The notes under the pieces were generated by a model. That model searched no databases and was not told where the DNA came from. It was given only the letters and a program-made list of their open reading frames with translations. From Dactylonectria macrodidyma (taxonomy: Eukaryota; Ascomycota; Sordariomycetes; Hypocreales; Nectriaceae), in contig JAGMUV010000002.1 of assembly GCA_020744425.1 (NCBI GenBank), forward strand, positions 2,214,501-2,278,500: 64,000 nt of DNA, in the 5' to 3' direction. Position numbers and translations under genes: made by a program. The first letter of the stretch is position 1, and each line of letters starts with the position of its first letter. Positions 33,652 through 45,800 of this stretch are shown here, piece after piece.

Positions 33652-36600
33652 ATGGCGACATCACAGCATGGCACCGCCAATGGCGTCAACGGCGATGCCA
33701 CTACTGGCCCCGTGAGCATCCGATTCACCGACATCCCTTCTGCCATCGACATTCCAGTTCAGGGCGATCAGGAAGATGAAGCTGTCGAAATCGACCTCGA
33801 GGACCTTGTGGACGATCCTACGGAGCTCTGCACGCTTTTTGAAAATGAACGCGCCGCGAAAACATATTGGATGACCGTCGCCCTGGCATATGCTAAGCAG
33901 CGCAAGATCGACCACGCCATCGAAATGCTTCTTCGTGGCGGTGCCGCCATCCAGAACAACAGCACGAACCCGCGTGATAAAGTCAGCATGATCTGTTGTC
34001 TGTGCTGGATGTACTTGTGGAAGAGCCGAGAGGCTCCTCGTGTTGCGCCAGACGGAACGCGGGTGTCCGAAGCCAAGACCAAGGAGTACTATTTGCAGCT
34101 CGCTACATCATCCCTCAACGACGCTGCTCGACTCAACCCCTCGTTCCCGCCCATTTTCTTGGCCCGAGGTGTTCTTCTGCTTCTCAGGGCGTCACTCCAG
34201 GCACCATCCAAGACGGCTGGAGGCATTGGATCAGAGAAACACGAGCTTCTGAAGACAGCTGTCAAGTCCTTCGAAGATGCCCTTCGTGTATCGCAGGGAA
34301 AGAACATGCTCGCCTTGATGGGCAAGGCGCGCGCGCTGTTCTCCATGCACAAGTACCCAGAATCTCTGACCATCTACCAAGATGTTTTGCAGAAGATGCC
34401 GGATTTGGTGGACCCCGACCCTCGAATCGGCATTGGCTGTTGTTTCTGGCAGCTCGGTTTTAAAGACGATGCAAAGATGGCTTGGGAGAGATGTCTAGAG
34501 ATCAACCCTGCGTCTAAGGTGGCAAACATTCTCTTGGGCTTGTACTATCTTGACGCGAGCGGCCATGTTCCCATTAACAGCGACGACTTCCTCACACTCT
34601 ACAAGAAGGCAATGACCGAATACACACAAAAGGCATTCAAGCTTGACAGGGGCTTGCCTCTTGCGTGTTCTACCTTTGCTAGTCATTTCCTATCTTGCAA
34701 GGCATGGGGCAACGCGGACAAGCTAGCACACACGGCTATTCAGTACACTGATGTCAACGCTATTGCCAGTGACGGTTGGTATCTCCTGGCAAGAAAAGAG
34801 CACTACGGTGGCAACACGGAACGCGCAAGCGATTATTATCGACGGGCCGACGACGCTCGAGGAGGAGCTGACACCGGCTATCTCCCCGCAAAGTTTGGTG
34901 TCGCGCAACTGTCTGTTTTGAAGAATGACCTTGGAGAAGCTAAGCTTAGATTGGAGAAGATGATTCAGCAGTCTAAGAACCATGAGGCGATGATCCTTCT
35001 TGGCACGTTGTACGCCGAGGAAGTATTCACGAACCAGTACAGCGACAGCAAGGAAGACAAATCCGCGGAGTTGAAGAAGGCCATCACCCTGCTTGAAGGT
35101 GTGCGAAGTGCTTGGAAAGACCCGAAGAAGTCACTCTCTCCCGACGCCTCAGTCCTCCTAAACCTGGCCCGTCTGTATGAGACTGACCACCCCGACAAGG
35201 CTCTGCAGTGTCTGCAGCAGGTGGAACAACAAGAGCTTGACCAGGTTCCTGCCTCAGAGCGCCCGGCAGATGTCACAGATGAGGCTGAAATTCGAGCCAC
35301 AACTCGCAAATTTCTGCCCCCACAACTCCTGAACAACATCGGCTGCTTCCACTCTCAAGCAGAGAAGCATGAGCTTGCTAGTGAAATGTTTGAGGCTGCC
35401 CTGAGCGCTTGCATGAGAATCGGCGAAAAGGATCCCGATATGGACACTGACGCCCTGGTCTCGACTATCAGTTTCAACCTCGGCAGGAGTTACGAGTCCC
35501 GAGGGCTCACGGATAAGGCCGTCGAGGTCTACGAAGGCCTCCTTGCCCGACATGACGACTACACTGATGCCCGCGCCAGACTTGCATACATCAAGCTGAG
35601 AAGAAACCCCAACAAGGAAGGACCAGACGCGGTTGCTAAACTGTACCAAGAGAACAACAGCGACCTGGAGGTCCGAGCACTCTATGGTTGGTATCTGGGC
35701 AAAGTTCACTCAAGGAAGCGACCCGCCAATATCAACGAAGATCCCGAATTTCGCCATTACAAGCACACTCTACAAAACTATGACAAGCATGACAGGCATG
35801 CTCTGGTGGGGATGGGTAATCTCTACCTGGTGCAAGCGCGAGAAATGCGCCGTGAGTCAGATTCGGAGAAGCAGAAGCGAAGCGCGACGTACAGCAAGGC
35901 CGTCGAATTCTTTGAGAAGGCCTTGTCCCTCGATCCTAAGAACGCCTACGCCGCGCAGGGTATCGCAATCGCTCTCGTTGAGGACAGAAAGGACTTCACG
36001 GGCGCTCTTGGAATCTTCAATAAGGTCCGAGAAACGCTCAGGGATTCACACCTCTACGTCAACCTGGGCCATATTTATGCCGAGCTGAGGCAGTACTCGA
36101 AGGCGATCGAGCATTATGAGATTGCCCTCTCTAGGGACGGAAAGGCTAACGATCCTATCATCCTTGCCTGCTTGGGCCGCACTTGGTTGAATCGAGGTCG
36201 AACAGAGCACGATGTTGATGCTTATACAAAGGCGCTGGAATGCGCACAAAAGGTTAGTTTTGACTCTATCTGGTTGTTTGCGTGATACTAACCAAACGTA
36301 TAGGCCCTGGAAGTTGCCCCGGAGCAGGTGCACTACAAGTTTAACGTTGCTTTTGTGCAGATCCAGCTCGTTACCACGGTCCAGTTACTGCCAGAGAACA
36401 AGCGCACTTCAGAGCAGCTTGAGAAAGCTGCAGAGGGCCTCGAAGCTGCAATTACGTCTCTGGACGAGATTGCCGTCCACCCTCAGACACCCTACCCAAA
36501 GCATGACGTCGAACAGCGAGCTAACATGGCTCGCAACACCATGCGCAAACAGCTTGAGAGAGCTATTGGCAAGCAGAAGGAGTGGGAGGAGAAGAACAAG

Positions 36601-37323
36601 GAGAAGATCCAGGCCGCCAGAGAGCAGAGAGAGGCCGAGTTGAAACGCCGCGAGGAGGAGCGTGAGAAGGTCTTGGAGCTGGAACGGCGGAGACAAGAGA
36701 AGATCAGGAAGGAGCGTGAGGCAATCGCCGCTCGCGACAGGGAGCTGGCCGAAAGGCGAGCAGAGGAGGAGCGCTCCCGCCTCGAGGCTGAGATGACGAC
36801 GGACAGCGAGACTGGAGATAGGGTGAAGCGGAAACGCAAGTCCGCGCCACGTGCCTCGGGCGAACCGAAGCCTAAGAGGGCCGGAGGAAAGAAGAAGAAG
36901 AAGGCTGAGCGAGACGACGATTCAGAAGAGGAGCCGCAAGCCAAGAAGAAGCGTCGCCTCACAAAGAGGGAGTCGTCCAAGTTCAAGTCTGCCGAGATCG
37001 TGGTGGACAGTGACGAAGATGATGACGAAGACGCCTTGGAACGCGCCGAGAGAAACCTCGAACGGGATGACAGTCCTCTCACAGAGGCAGACGAGGATGT
37101 CGCTGATGACAGGATGGAGGTTGATGAGGGGAATCAAGACGAAGACGAGGAGGAGGAGCTGGCTCCTCGACAGCAACACAAGCGGGTGCGCCGCGGCCGG
37201 GTTGTTGAGAGTGACGAGGAGGATGAGGATGAGGAGCCCGCGCGAGACAAGAGCCCGTCTGATGACGAGGACGCTGGTCATAAACCCGATACTAGCATGG
37301 CGGATGGCGACGACGAAGAGTAA
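33652..37323 (+). CDS. CTR9: Paf1 complex subunit Ctr9 (TPR protein)
   Basis: Scaffold subunit of the Paf1 elongation complex, which travels with Pol II and promotes H2B ubiquitination and H3K4/K36 methylation. Two exons, 33652-36252 and 36304-37323, with a 51-nt intron (GTTAGT donor, ACTAAC branch, TAG acceptor), give 1,206 aa. The start is in good context (AGCCATGGC). The protein opens with the conserved block containing VEIDLEDLVDDPTELC, then many tetratricopeptide repeats (for example ARLAYIKLRRNP, SKAIEHYEIALSRDG). Near residue 960 a Glu/Arg/Lys-rich coiled coil begins, followed by KRKRK- and KKKKK-type basic clusters (nuclear import) and a strongly acidic C-terminal tail. Length and order match fungal Ctr9. 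Convergent with the cytochrome b5 reductase gene. Confidence 0.95.
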
Positions 37324-37774
37324 GAGATAGTTGAGATGACACAAGATGGGAGTGGCATATTTAGAATGTTTTGTTGTGCTTGAAAGCCTTGGGTCGGTCC
37401 CCGGCAGGTTGTACTATATGGCTGGATGATCTGAAACATGGTCGAGGGGAAATGGAAAGCGTGCTTGCAATAATAGCTTATCATCATGTCGTGGCCAATA
37501 TACCTTGGTATTCATGAGTGAACATTGTCCAGGCAAGCGAAAAGCGTATCTATATAGGCGACGGTCGAGTAGTGAACATGCTTGTGCATTACATCTACAC
37601 ATTCCCGTCACATAGCTTCATATGAGCTGTCTAGTTCGTTTTGACGCATGACAAAGCTCGCCCGTCTGGAAACGTGTGAATTCACTTCCTTTCGTTCCTT
37701 TTTTTTGACAAGTTTGCCTAGTGGACGCTGCCTCAAGAGCGACGAGGCGCCCTTGTTAAGTCACCCACGCATGC
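37324..37774. other. Convergent 3' region between CTR9 and CBR1
   Basis: 450 bp of shared 3' flank with a T-rich run near 37699-37707. No gene seen. Confidence 0.6.
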
Positions 37775-38931
37775 TTAGAAGGCAAAGATCTGGTCCTCGA
37801 GCTTGCTGACGGGACGGGCCTTCTTGAAGCCAAGGCTCTCAGCGGACTTCTTCAAGCCACTAATCATTGGAGGAGGACCGCAGAGCAGGATCTTGACGTC
37901 GTCGGCGGGCTTCGGCAACCATTTCTACAAAGGGTTAGCTCTTTGGCCCGTACATGCCGAACCGCGGCGGGGTGGAGACTTACGGTAATCATGTCGGCAG
38001 TAACATATCCGACACCACCGGTCCAGCCCTCCGGAGGCTTGTCAAGGACATAGTGGACGCGGATGCCGGCATCCTTGGCGGCAAGGTTGTCGAGGTCCTC
38101 CTTGAGGAGGATGTCCTGGGGAGTAACGTTGGCAAAGATGAGGTCAACCTCGGTCTTGTCACCGGCGGCTCGGCCTCGGACAATGGCCCGCATAACTTGC
38201 AGCATCGGAGTGATTCCGGTACCACCGGCGATCATTCCGAAGTGCCGAACCATGTTGGGTGTGTAAGTGAAAGCACCCTTGGGGCCGCGGACTCTAATGG
38301 TCTTGCCAACAATGAGAGAAGCCATGTGCTTGGAGATGTTGCCCTGAGGGTAGGACTTGATGAGAACATCGAAATAACCAGGCTGGTGGTCTCCAGACAC
38401 GGGGGTGTATGAGCGGACAATTTCCTTGGTGGTGCCATCAGGCTGAGGAAGCTTAGCACCAATGGAAATGTGCTGGCCGATAGGAAGACCGAGAACAGAG
38501 GAGGGGTTGTCGAGCTTGAAGCGGTAGCTGATTGAGGCAAATGAGTCAGTATCAGGCCATCTCTGTTGCTGAGGGTATTGGCTTGGGAGCTGGTAGAACT
38601 GCGGACTTACATGGCGACGTTGTGAGAGATGATGGTCTTTTCCTGGAGCTCAAATTCCTGGAAGACGTCGGGCTTCAGGACCTTCTTGACCTCTGTGATT
38701 GCGATTGTCAGCTTTCTGGTTTCCTGACTCAATGGCGCAATGGGATGCGGGTGAAGGGAGCTACTTACTCAGGGCATTGAAGTTGTAGATGCTAAAGGCA
38801 ATGGCCAAGAGAGCCGAATAAGGCGTCCAATCCCGCTTGACAATGAGGGTACCGAAGATGAGGAGCGCGGCAGGAACATAGATGTAGTCAATGTACTTTC
38901 GCTGAAACAGCGAGGCGTCGTCGGAAGCCAT
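37775..38931 (-). CDS. CBR1: NADH-cytochrome b5 reductase
   Basis: FAD enzyme passing electrons from NADH to cytochrome b5, used in sterol and fatty-acid desaturation. In fungi it sits in the mitochondrial outer membrane or ER. Four minus-strand exons, 38931-38769, 38692-38611, 38527-37984 and 37924-37775, give 312 aa, the usual length. The N-terminus has two hydrophobic stretches ([16 protein letters not shown] and [13 protein letters not shown]) that anchor it. FAD-binding RSYTPVS and GNISKHM, the NADH-binding [11 protein letters not shown] and the late LLCGPPPMI motif are all present, and the end LEDQIFAF is family-typical. All four exons join in phase. Introns are 76, 83 and 53 nt. Its 5' side faces a 4-kb intergenic region. 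Confidence 0.95.
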
Positions 38932-40869
38932 GGTTTCTTGCGAGAGTGGGATTCCCTACCAAGGCCAAGACTGAAGCGCTTTTTTGAAGCAAGACGTCGA
39001 GGCGCCTGGCACGCGATTGCAAAGAACCAGAGAGGGCGATGACAGCACAGTCAAGGCCAGAAGAAATCTCTCGATGCTCAAGAAGGTAGAGCAAAGGAGA
39101 CGAGTCGGCTGCACGGCTCGAGGGGGAGGGGTGAGATGGCGATATAAAGCGCGTTGGTGGTGAGGAGAAAAGCCGAAGACCGGTGGCCGAAGGACACCGA
39201 ATCCCAATGTTGGACCGTTCCGTTGAGTTCTGCCACCGCCAGCGATTTCCCTTTTGGGTTAAGCCGACAATTCCGAAGGCGGTGACGGAAGTTGGATTAC
39301 CCCACTGATGGAAAAAAAAAAAAGGGAGTGGGGGGTGGGACTGGATCATTAATGATCCGAAACGGTGGGAAACAATCCGGGAACATCGCCATATCACTCG
39401 CCACACACGTCAGCCACATGATCAGCCACTGTGGTTTACGCCACATGAGGGGGAAAGCCACTTGTCACTCGCCACAAAACTGTTTAGCCTCAAATTCCTG
39501 GCTTGGAGCACGTCATATGTGGGGACATTGCGCATCCTTTGAGGCAGTCTTTCCAAATAGGGAAGGGGCAAGCTTTCTCCACCTTTACTGCCGAGAGGCT
39601 GGGTCAGGGTCGGATCAGAGTGATGCGGCGTTCCAGTCACTGCGCATGGCAGTTCGTGTTCGTTTACTTGTTAAATAGCCCACAACATTCATGTGCATAT
39701 TTAGGACGTTGCGCGACAGTGTAGGTGGCCTCATATTGTTGTGTTTGAGGACTCGGGGATTTAACATCAAACCACCGGATTGTGCTGACCATCAGAACGA
39801 ATGTACAAAGTAGACTGAGGGCCAACGGCACCGCACACATTGGACCCTTTCGGGTACTAGCATCACATTCAGCACCACGCAGGGGCTATCCATGACTTGT
39901 GAGCTACAGAATTATACGATGAGGACCCTGCCACCATGGACTTGCCGGAGCTGGTCCTGCTGGGCAACATGCCGCTGGCTGGTTTCACCACCTAATCCTG
40001 CGCCACTACTATGTACGTACTCGACACTCTCGGTGTGTACGGTGATGGATGGATTGAGGCTACTGGAGTAAAAAATGTGCCCGGAGCCAGCGATATGCAT
40101 GCCTAATATAAAGGGTTCCTTCCATCTCGCGATGGATCAATGGGCCGGTCTCGATTCAAGGCGGGTCGTGGGTCTTGGCGTCGAAAACAATGGAGAAGGG
40201 TGTCTCATGTAAATGCGGTTCAGGCATCTGACATAGGACTTCGTACTGTCAAAGTTCTGAGAAAGCTTGGTTCGTTGCCTGGGCCTTACTATTTAGGCCC
40301 GCTTCTCGTATACAGTCACAAGGGCTTGAGAGGGCTTGAGAGCTGTCAGCAACGACGAGAAGCCGAATCCACCTAGCAGAGCGGGTAACGGCAAAACGGA
40401 TGGATCGTGAACTAAAAGGGGGGGTTGTTGAATCTGACAATAGAACAGTAAACACGACATGGGCAAGCCACGGCAAAACACGAGATGTTGATACGACGCC
40501 GTCAGGATGCAGCTGGCGCTGCCCAGGCGCGAGAATGCCATGCTGCGGGTTCCGGTGCAGCTTTTCCCACCGACGGTCCATGGCCCACTCACGGACGCGG
40601 ACGCACGCACATGGATGATAGCTCAAGGTGGTCCAGGACTGAGAATGAGTTATTATGACTGCATGCGCGACAGTCGACGGCATCTTGGATTCCGCAGAAA
40701 CAGCACCCAGGCTCTTGGCTGTTGGAGAGGCGGGCAAGCGGAGAGGGGAGGTTGCTTGGCTGTAAGCCATCTTGACTCTTCAGCTGTCCTTGGTTCTGAT
40801 AGCGGACCTATCGACCGAGCTAACCTGCTAAGGACGCCGAGCGGCGGTCATCATTGGCAGACGGCCCTC

Positions 40870-40899
40870 CATCATGGGGGCATCATGGGGGCATCATGG
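40870..40899. repeat. CATCATGGGGG direct repeat, 2.7 copies
   Basis: Two perfect 11-bp units at 40870 and 40881 followed by CATCATGG. Confidence 0.85.
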
Positions 40900-41358
40900 C
40901 ACTCTGTCCCTGGTTTTTGGGGTTGCCTAAGCCCAAGTCAGACAGGTCCAGAGGCGACACCCAACCGCTGCAACAGACGGCCATTTGGAACCTTGAACCA
41001 CGCCATTTGATTCTTGGTAATCGGGCCCTTTCGGCCATGCTTCTTGCTGATGCCGCTGATTCCTACTACTGGGGGGCTCGGAGGGGGGGTTGGCCTTGCT
41101 CAATGTCGGTGACGTCCTGCAATCTCAGGGTTGGCCCCCTCATCAATTCGCTACAGAGCTGCTAGTGATCGAGATCTCGTTAGCCTACACACGGTATTTA
41201 ACCTGCGTACCTAGTTCCCGGAGGTACCGTTGGTGACGCAAGTTGCTGGGTTGGGCATCCCCAGTTTGGTTGTCCTCTCTGGGGGCTAGGGTTATGCCTT
41301 TTGTGTGTGTGTGGGTGGACGGCTTATCTGTCACAGTGGCACCCACTGTCCTTCACAG

Positions 41359-41418
41359 CATCCACTGTTACATCCACTGTTGCATCCACTGTTGCACCCA
41401 CCGTTGCACCCACTGTTG
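41359..41418. repeat. Five 12-bp tandem repeats, unit near CATCCACTGTTG
   Basis: Units start at 41359, 41371, 41383, 41395 and 41407 with one or two substitutions each. The 12-bp period is a multiple of three, but no supportable coding frame covers it. Confidence 0.9.
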
Positions 41419-41534
41419 CACGCACACCACTACGCTTCGCTAGCCGTGGGCCGCCACGGCGACGAGTACAACGGCTTGCCCAGCAGCCAGCCCTCAGCGC
41501 TCCCTCCAGGTGCGGGGGGGTGTTTGTGTTATGC

Positions 41535-41565
41535 ACCTACGGAGTACCGCAATACTCCGTTAGGT
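41535..41565. repeat. Inverted repeat (hairpin) around ACGGAGTA/TACTCCGT
   Basis: Left arm ACCTACGGAGTA (41535-41546), loop CCGCAA, right arm TACTCCGTTAGGT (41553-41565). The arms pair fully apart from one extra base. It is followed by AAGGGTTGT-type direct repeats. Confidence 0.85.
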
Positions 41566-42897
41566 AAGGGTTGTAAGGGTTGTAGGGGTCGCGCGGGTCA
41601 GCTTCACCACTACGACCCCGGCGCAGCACAATGACGACGCTTGCTTGGCCTTGGTGCCAGATGCTGCTGCTAGTGCCTTTTGTGCCTGTGGCTCTCAGGT
41701 CTTGACGGGAGCAACCCAGACAACAACGACTTGGCTTTTTGGCTCGCTTTAGCTGTGCCATTCGCTCGCACCATTCGATGTTCTCATTCCTCCTCGTCCG
41801 CACCCGTTACACTTCTCCAACTCTGCTTCCCCAATCTTGCGTTCCAAAAACCTGTGATCCGCCATTGTCCTCTCGTTCTTCTTGCTCGCCTTCTCCTTTC
41901 GGTTCTTCTGTTCGTCGTCCCCAAGCCAACCCATTCCCGGCAGTGGTCTGCCTACCTACCTCTTTTCGTCGACTCCCCAGAGGTCCAACTCAACCGCATC
42001 TTTCCACCGCATCACCGGATTGGGCTACGCCTCGCCTCCTGAAGAAGGGTGCACTCCTTTCACTCTTTTTCACGCCCCCGGCCAGAGGCAGGCCTCGTCT
42101 AGCAATCAGTCACTTGGTTTGTCTCTTACGCCGTTCCCACCCTGGGTCCTCGTTCTGTCCTCGTCTTTCATGCCTGGCAGCCTCAGCATGCCTACGACGT
42201 GACCCAGACCTGACATGTCCTTAGGCCACCTTGGGCCTCGCCTGAACGTCATCCACAACACCAAAGCCCCGTCTCAACCTTTTCCCGTGGTCTGGCAGCA
42301 ATCCCCTCTCTCCCGTCGATCCCACAGCCCAATCAGCCCCCTTTCCGTGACCCTCCATCATCCTCTACTCCCCCATCGAGTGTAGCGCTGTAGCGCCTCT
42401 TTTCTGGACTTCATATCTCACCTCCTACATACGTGACCGCCGCCACCCCCCGGGCCGAGTGCTCGGATCATTGCAGATTCCTCGCCCCGTCACTGTTCCC
42501 AACTACCTACCAAATACAACTGCCAGGCGCCGAGCCTTCCCACGACTGACGCGTACGGGGGGTCTTGAATTGATTTTGCCAAATTCCAAGACAAGTAGGC
42601 GAGTCCTGAGACAAATTGACGTCAAACCGACCGTTCGATCTATCATTTTCGACGGTTTTTCTTCACCTGGCTCCGCCTGACTTCGTGTCGCTCTGCCAGT
42701 GTCAGAGACATTCGCTCCCTCGTATCTAGTCAGCCCCAGTTGACTACTCCATAAGCATCAATCTTGTACTTGGTGGCATGCAAAACAGCTCTTGACCATC
42801 CCATCTTGCCGGATTTCCCATACACGTTCTGCATTAAGCAGTCAAAACAAACGCCGACCCCTGATCGGAATTGTCGAGGGCCGAATCATCTTTCACA

Positions 42898-45800
42898 ATG
42901 CACGCCGACAAGTGGAGGAGGAAGACTCTTCCTAGCACTCGAGCAACTTCTCCTCTTCCAATACCGCGTGCTTCCGCCTCCGCCGAGGACACAGGCACGA
43001 TGATAGAATCCAAAAAGCCCCGATCCTTCTCCAAGGCTCTTCGCTCTCTCAGCAACTCCTCGATGGAGTCTCTGTCACACAGTCCTTCTAGAGGCTCGAT
43101 GAACACTCGACGACTCCAGAAGAACCATTCAGGTTCGGGTTCTATGATCGATAGGATTCACCGGCGAGTGTCGAGCCACTCCCCAGTGAGCGCCTCTCCG
43201 CCTGATTTGTCCGGGACACCCTTGGAATTGCCGTACACCTCGATGGAGATTATCCAGCATGGACCACTAAAGGCAGACATCTCGCTCCTTAACAAGGCCC
43301 GCTCCGAGTATCTAGTCCTGACGGATCAGTGCTTGATCAAGTTTGGCAACTTGGAAGCTGCCAAAGGAGTCTTCCCACAATTAGGCCAACCGCTCGGCAA
43401 AAGAAGCAGTGCCATCTATCACACCAACAAGCCAAACGCCTCGGAACAACGGCTCGAAATCCCCCTCCGCTCAGTCGTCGCTGCCTTCAACGAGGAAGGC
43501 TCGAGCCCTCGATTTGGGATCGAAGTGTGGTGGGCTTCTCAGTGGCCCAAGCTGTCATACGCCAAAATACATCTTTTCTTTTCGCTCCCCCATGACCGAG
43601 ACGAGTGGCTAGCCGAAATCCAACGAGCTTACAGAATGAGCCAGAGGCGATCCCCCGGCCACTCACTTGTCCCCGATAACCTCAAAGCCCGTATCAACCA
43701 CATCGTCGAAACCTACGAACCAATGGCGTCCGATGGAAGTACCAAGATCTTGACATTCCCTGTCGCAAGGCGCATAATTGGTGTCCTACAAAAATCGTCT
43801 TCTGCGGAGGAAGCCCAGCACCTGGTCGACGGTTCGTCGTTTTACGTCGTTCTTGGGCCATGCATGTTTTATTTCCTCGAAGTTCTCAAAGCGGACTGTG
43901 CAACACCCGCAGGGGACCTTCGGGTGAAGGTCCAGTCGTTTGGTACTGTAACCATCACCCGCTTTAAGGCGTCTGTGGCCTCACAGGAACAGAGATTCGT
44001 CATGAGCTTTCGGTATGTTGAACAGAACGCAGGACTGTTTCCCAAAGCAGCAGATAGAATGCTAACTAGATTTAGACTGCCTTTTGGCCGCGAAGCTCGG
44101 TTAGAGCTTGCCAGTATTCACTATCGACGAATCATCGAGACAATGACCAAGCTCGATCGAGAGTTGAAGCCTATGTGGCCACAGCACTTACAACAGGCCA
44201 TCTTTGATGTCAAGGGTTTACCTCCACCACTTCAGCTGACATCCGGGAACGACTTGGGAGGCTTGCAAAGAAGTCTGAATGCCTATTGTGCCGCATTTCA
44301 TGCGCAGGTTCCTCGATGGACGATCGAATGGGATGCACAGGCCCAGGCAGCCTTTCGTCTCCTCCCTTCCGGTGGCATAGCATACTCTCCGCTCCAACTC
44401 CTTGCCGTCTTTCGCGCCTTGAGATACAATAGTTACTTCAAAGCGCTATCTTTCCGCAACGTCGACCTGTCATCTCTTATTGGAAAGCACGACTTTTCCC
44501 AGTATGGGGATTCAGTAGTGTATAACTCTCTAAATGGTAATGTCCGCAGGAATGTGATGTCTCGTCAGCCAACTAACGATTTATCAAGGACGACGCATTT
44601 CTGAGGAGCACTATGACCTTCTCCTGCAGGCACCGATTCTCGTTCTGGAGATCCACGCACTGGTCTTTTCCTCCGAATCCATCCGAAGCATCGACTTGAG
44701 AAATATTCTAGGGTCTCGAAGCACGACAAGCCAACCTGGCCGTCCTAAGGTCGACCCTGACTATGCGCGAAAACTGACATCAGAGGTGTTTCGACCGATC
44801 CTGTGGCTGTTGAGGTATGAAGCCTGTCGTTGCCATAGTATCGCTATGTCGGGCAATCTCCTCTCCTCGAGCGACATCGAAGATTTGGCCAACCTTCTCG
44901 GGTTGGATCATACCTACGTAAGGAAGCTGGAGATCGCGTCTTGTGGACTTGGAGACGCGGGGCTTTCGAAGGTGTGGACTGGAATTTCCGGACAAGCCTC
45001 CAGCCTTGAAGTCTTGGACACGTCCGATAATCAGGGAACTGTCAAATTTGAGATCATGTATCAGTCCCTCAGCGAGCTCCGGGCGATCAAAAAGCTCAAA
45101 ATTGCCGGAAACACCCGCCTTCGCTCTGATATTCCTCTATTCGACGAAGCAGCCCTCAACTTCTGGACCTTGGAGGAACTTGACTTATCCGGTATCGCGG
45201 TAAGTGAAAGCGACTATCCCCCGCCTTATGATATGAGGCTGACCTAAATTACTAGCTCAATGACTCAACGGTCGACTTGTTAGCCAGCTATTTGAGGTTG
45301 CCGAGCTCACTGGATCTCCGGGTGCTCCGTCTTAACAACTGTGGCCTAAGCGGTCACCAAGTCGCGCAGCTGTTTTGGGAAATGGGCCAGGCGAGGAAGA
45401 TGACAGTATACATCAACGCCAACTACCTCGACGAAGGAATTGACAACTTTTGTGAAGCCATCTCCTGTGGTTTCGGGCCTTGGAGCTTGTTTGTAGAAAT
45501 GGTCGAGTTCTCTCTAGAGGCGAGCTACATCAAACTTCTGCGGGCACTGACAGTCAACAAGACGATTGAATGCCTCAGCCTGGCAGGGACCGCCATCAGT
45601 GACTCTGCCAGCGAAGAGACATGCGAAGCCGTGTCAGATTTCTTTTCTGACAACGACACGGTGAGATTCCTCGACCTATCTGGCTTTGAATCAAAATTGG
45701 ATGAGGGACACCTCGGTCAAAATTTCTCCAGAGCTTTGAGTGGCCTCCGCTCGAATACACGAATCGAACACCTTCGCATACGAAGCCAAATGTTAAATGT

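Larger units (their letters stand above)
38932..42897. other. 4.0-kb divergent intergenic region between CBR1 and the PH-LRR gene
   Basis: No supportable gene. It contains an A-run at 39309-39320, a GCCAC-rich patch at 39400-39480, an 11-bp triple repeat at 40870-40899, a 12-bp five-copy tandem repeat at 41359-41418 and a hairpin at 41535-41565. From about 41800 to 42890 the plus strand is pyrimidine-rich, as expected for the promoter and a long 5' UTR of the PH-LRR gene. Confidence 0.6.

Noticed and set aside
40249..40770. 173-codon minus-strand ORF in the CBR1/PH-LRR spacer
   Set aside because: No domain, no supporting exon structure, overlapping open frames on both strands of similar length.
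41739..42224. 161-codon plus-strand ORF
   Set aside because: Ser/Pro/Leu/Cys-rich translation of a CT-rich leader; typical spurious frame.
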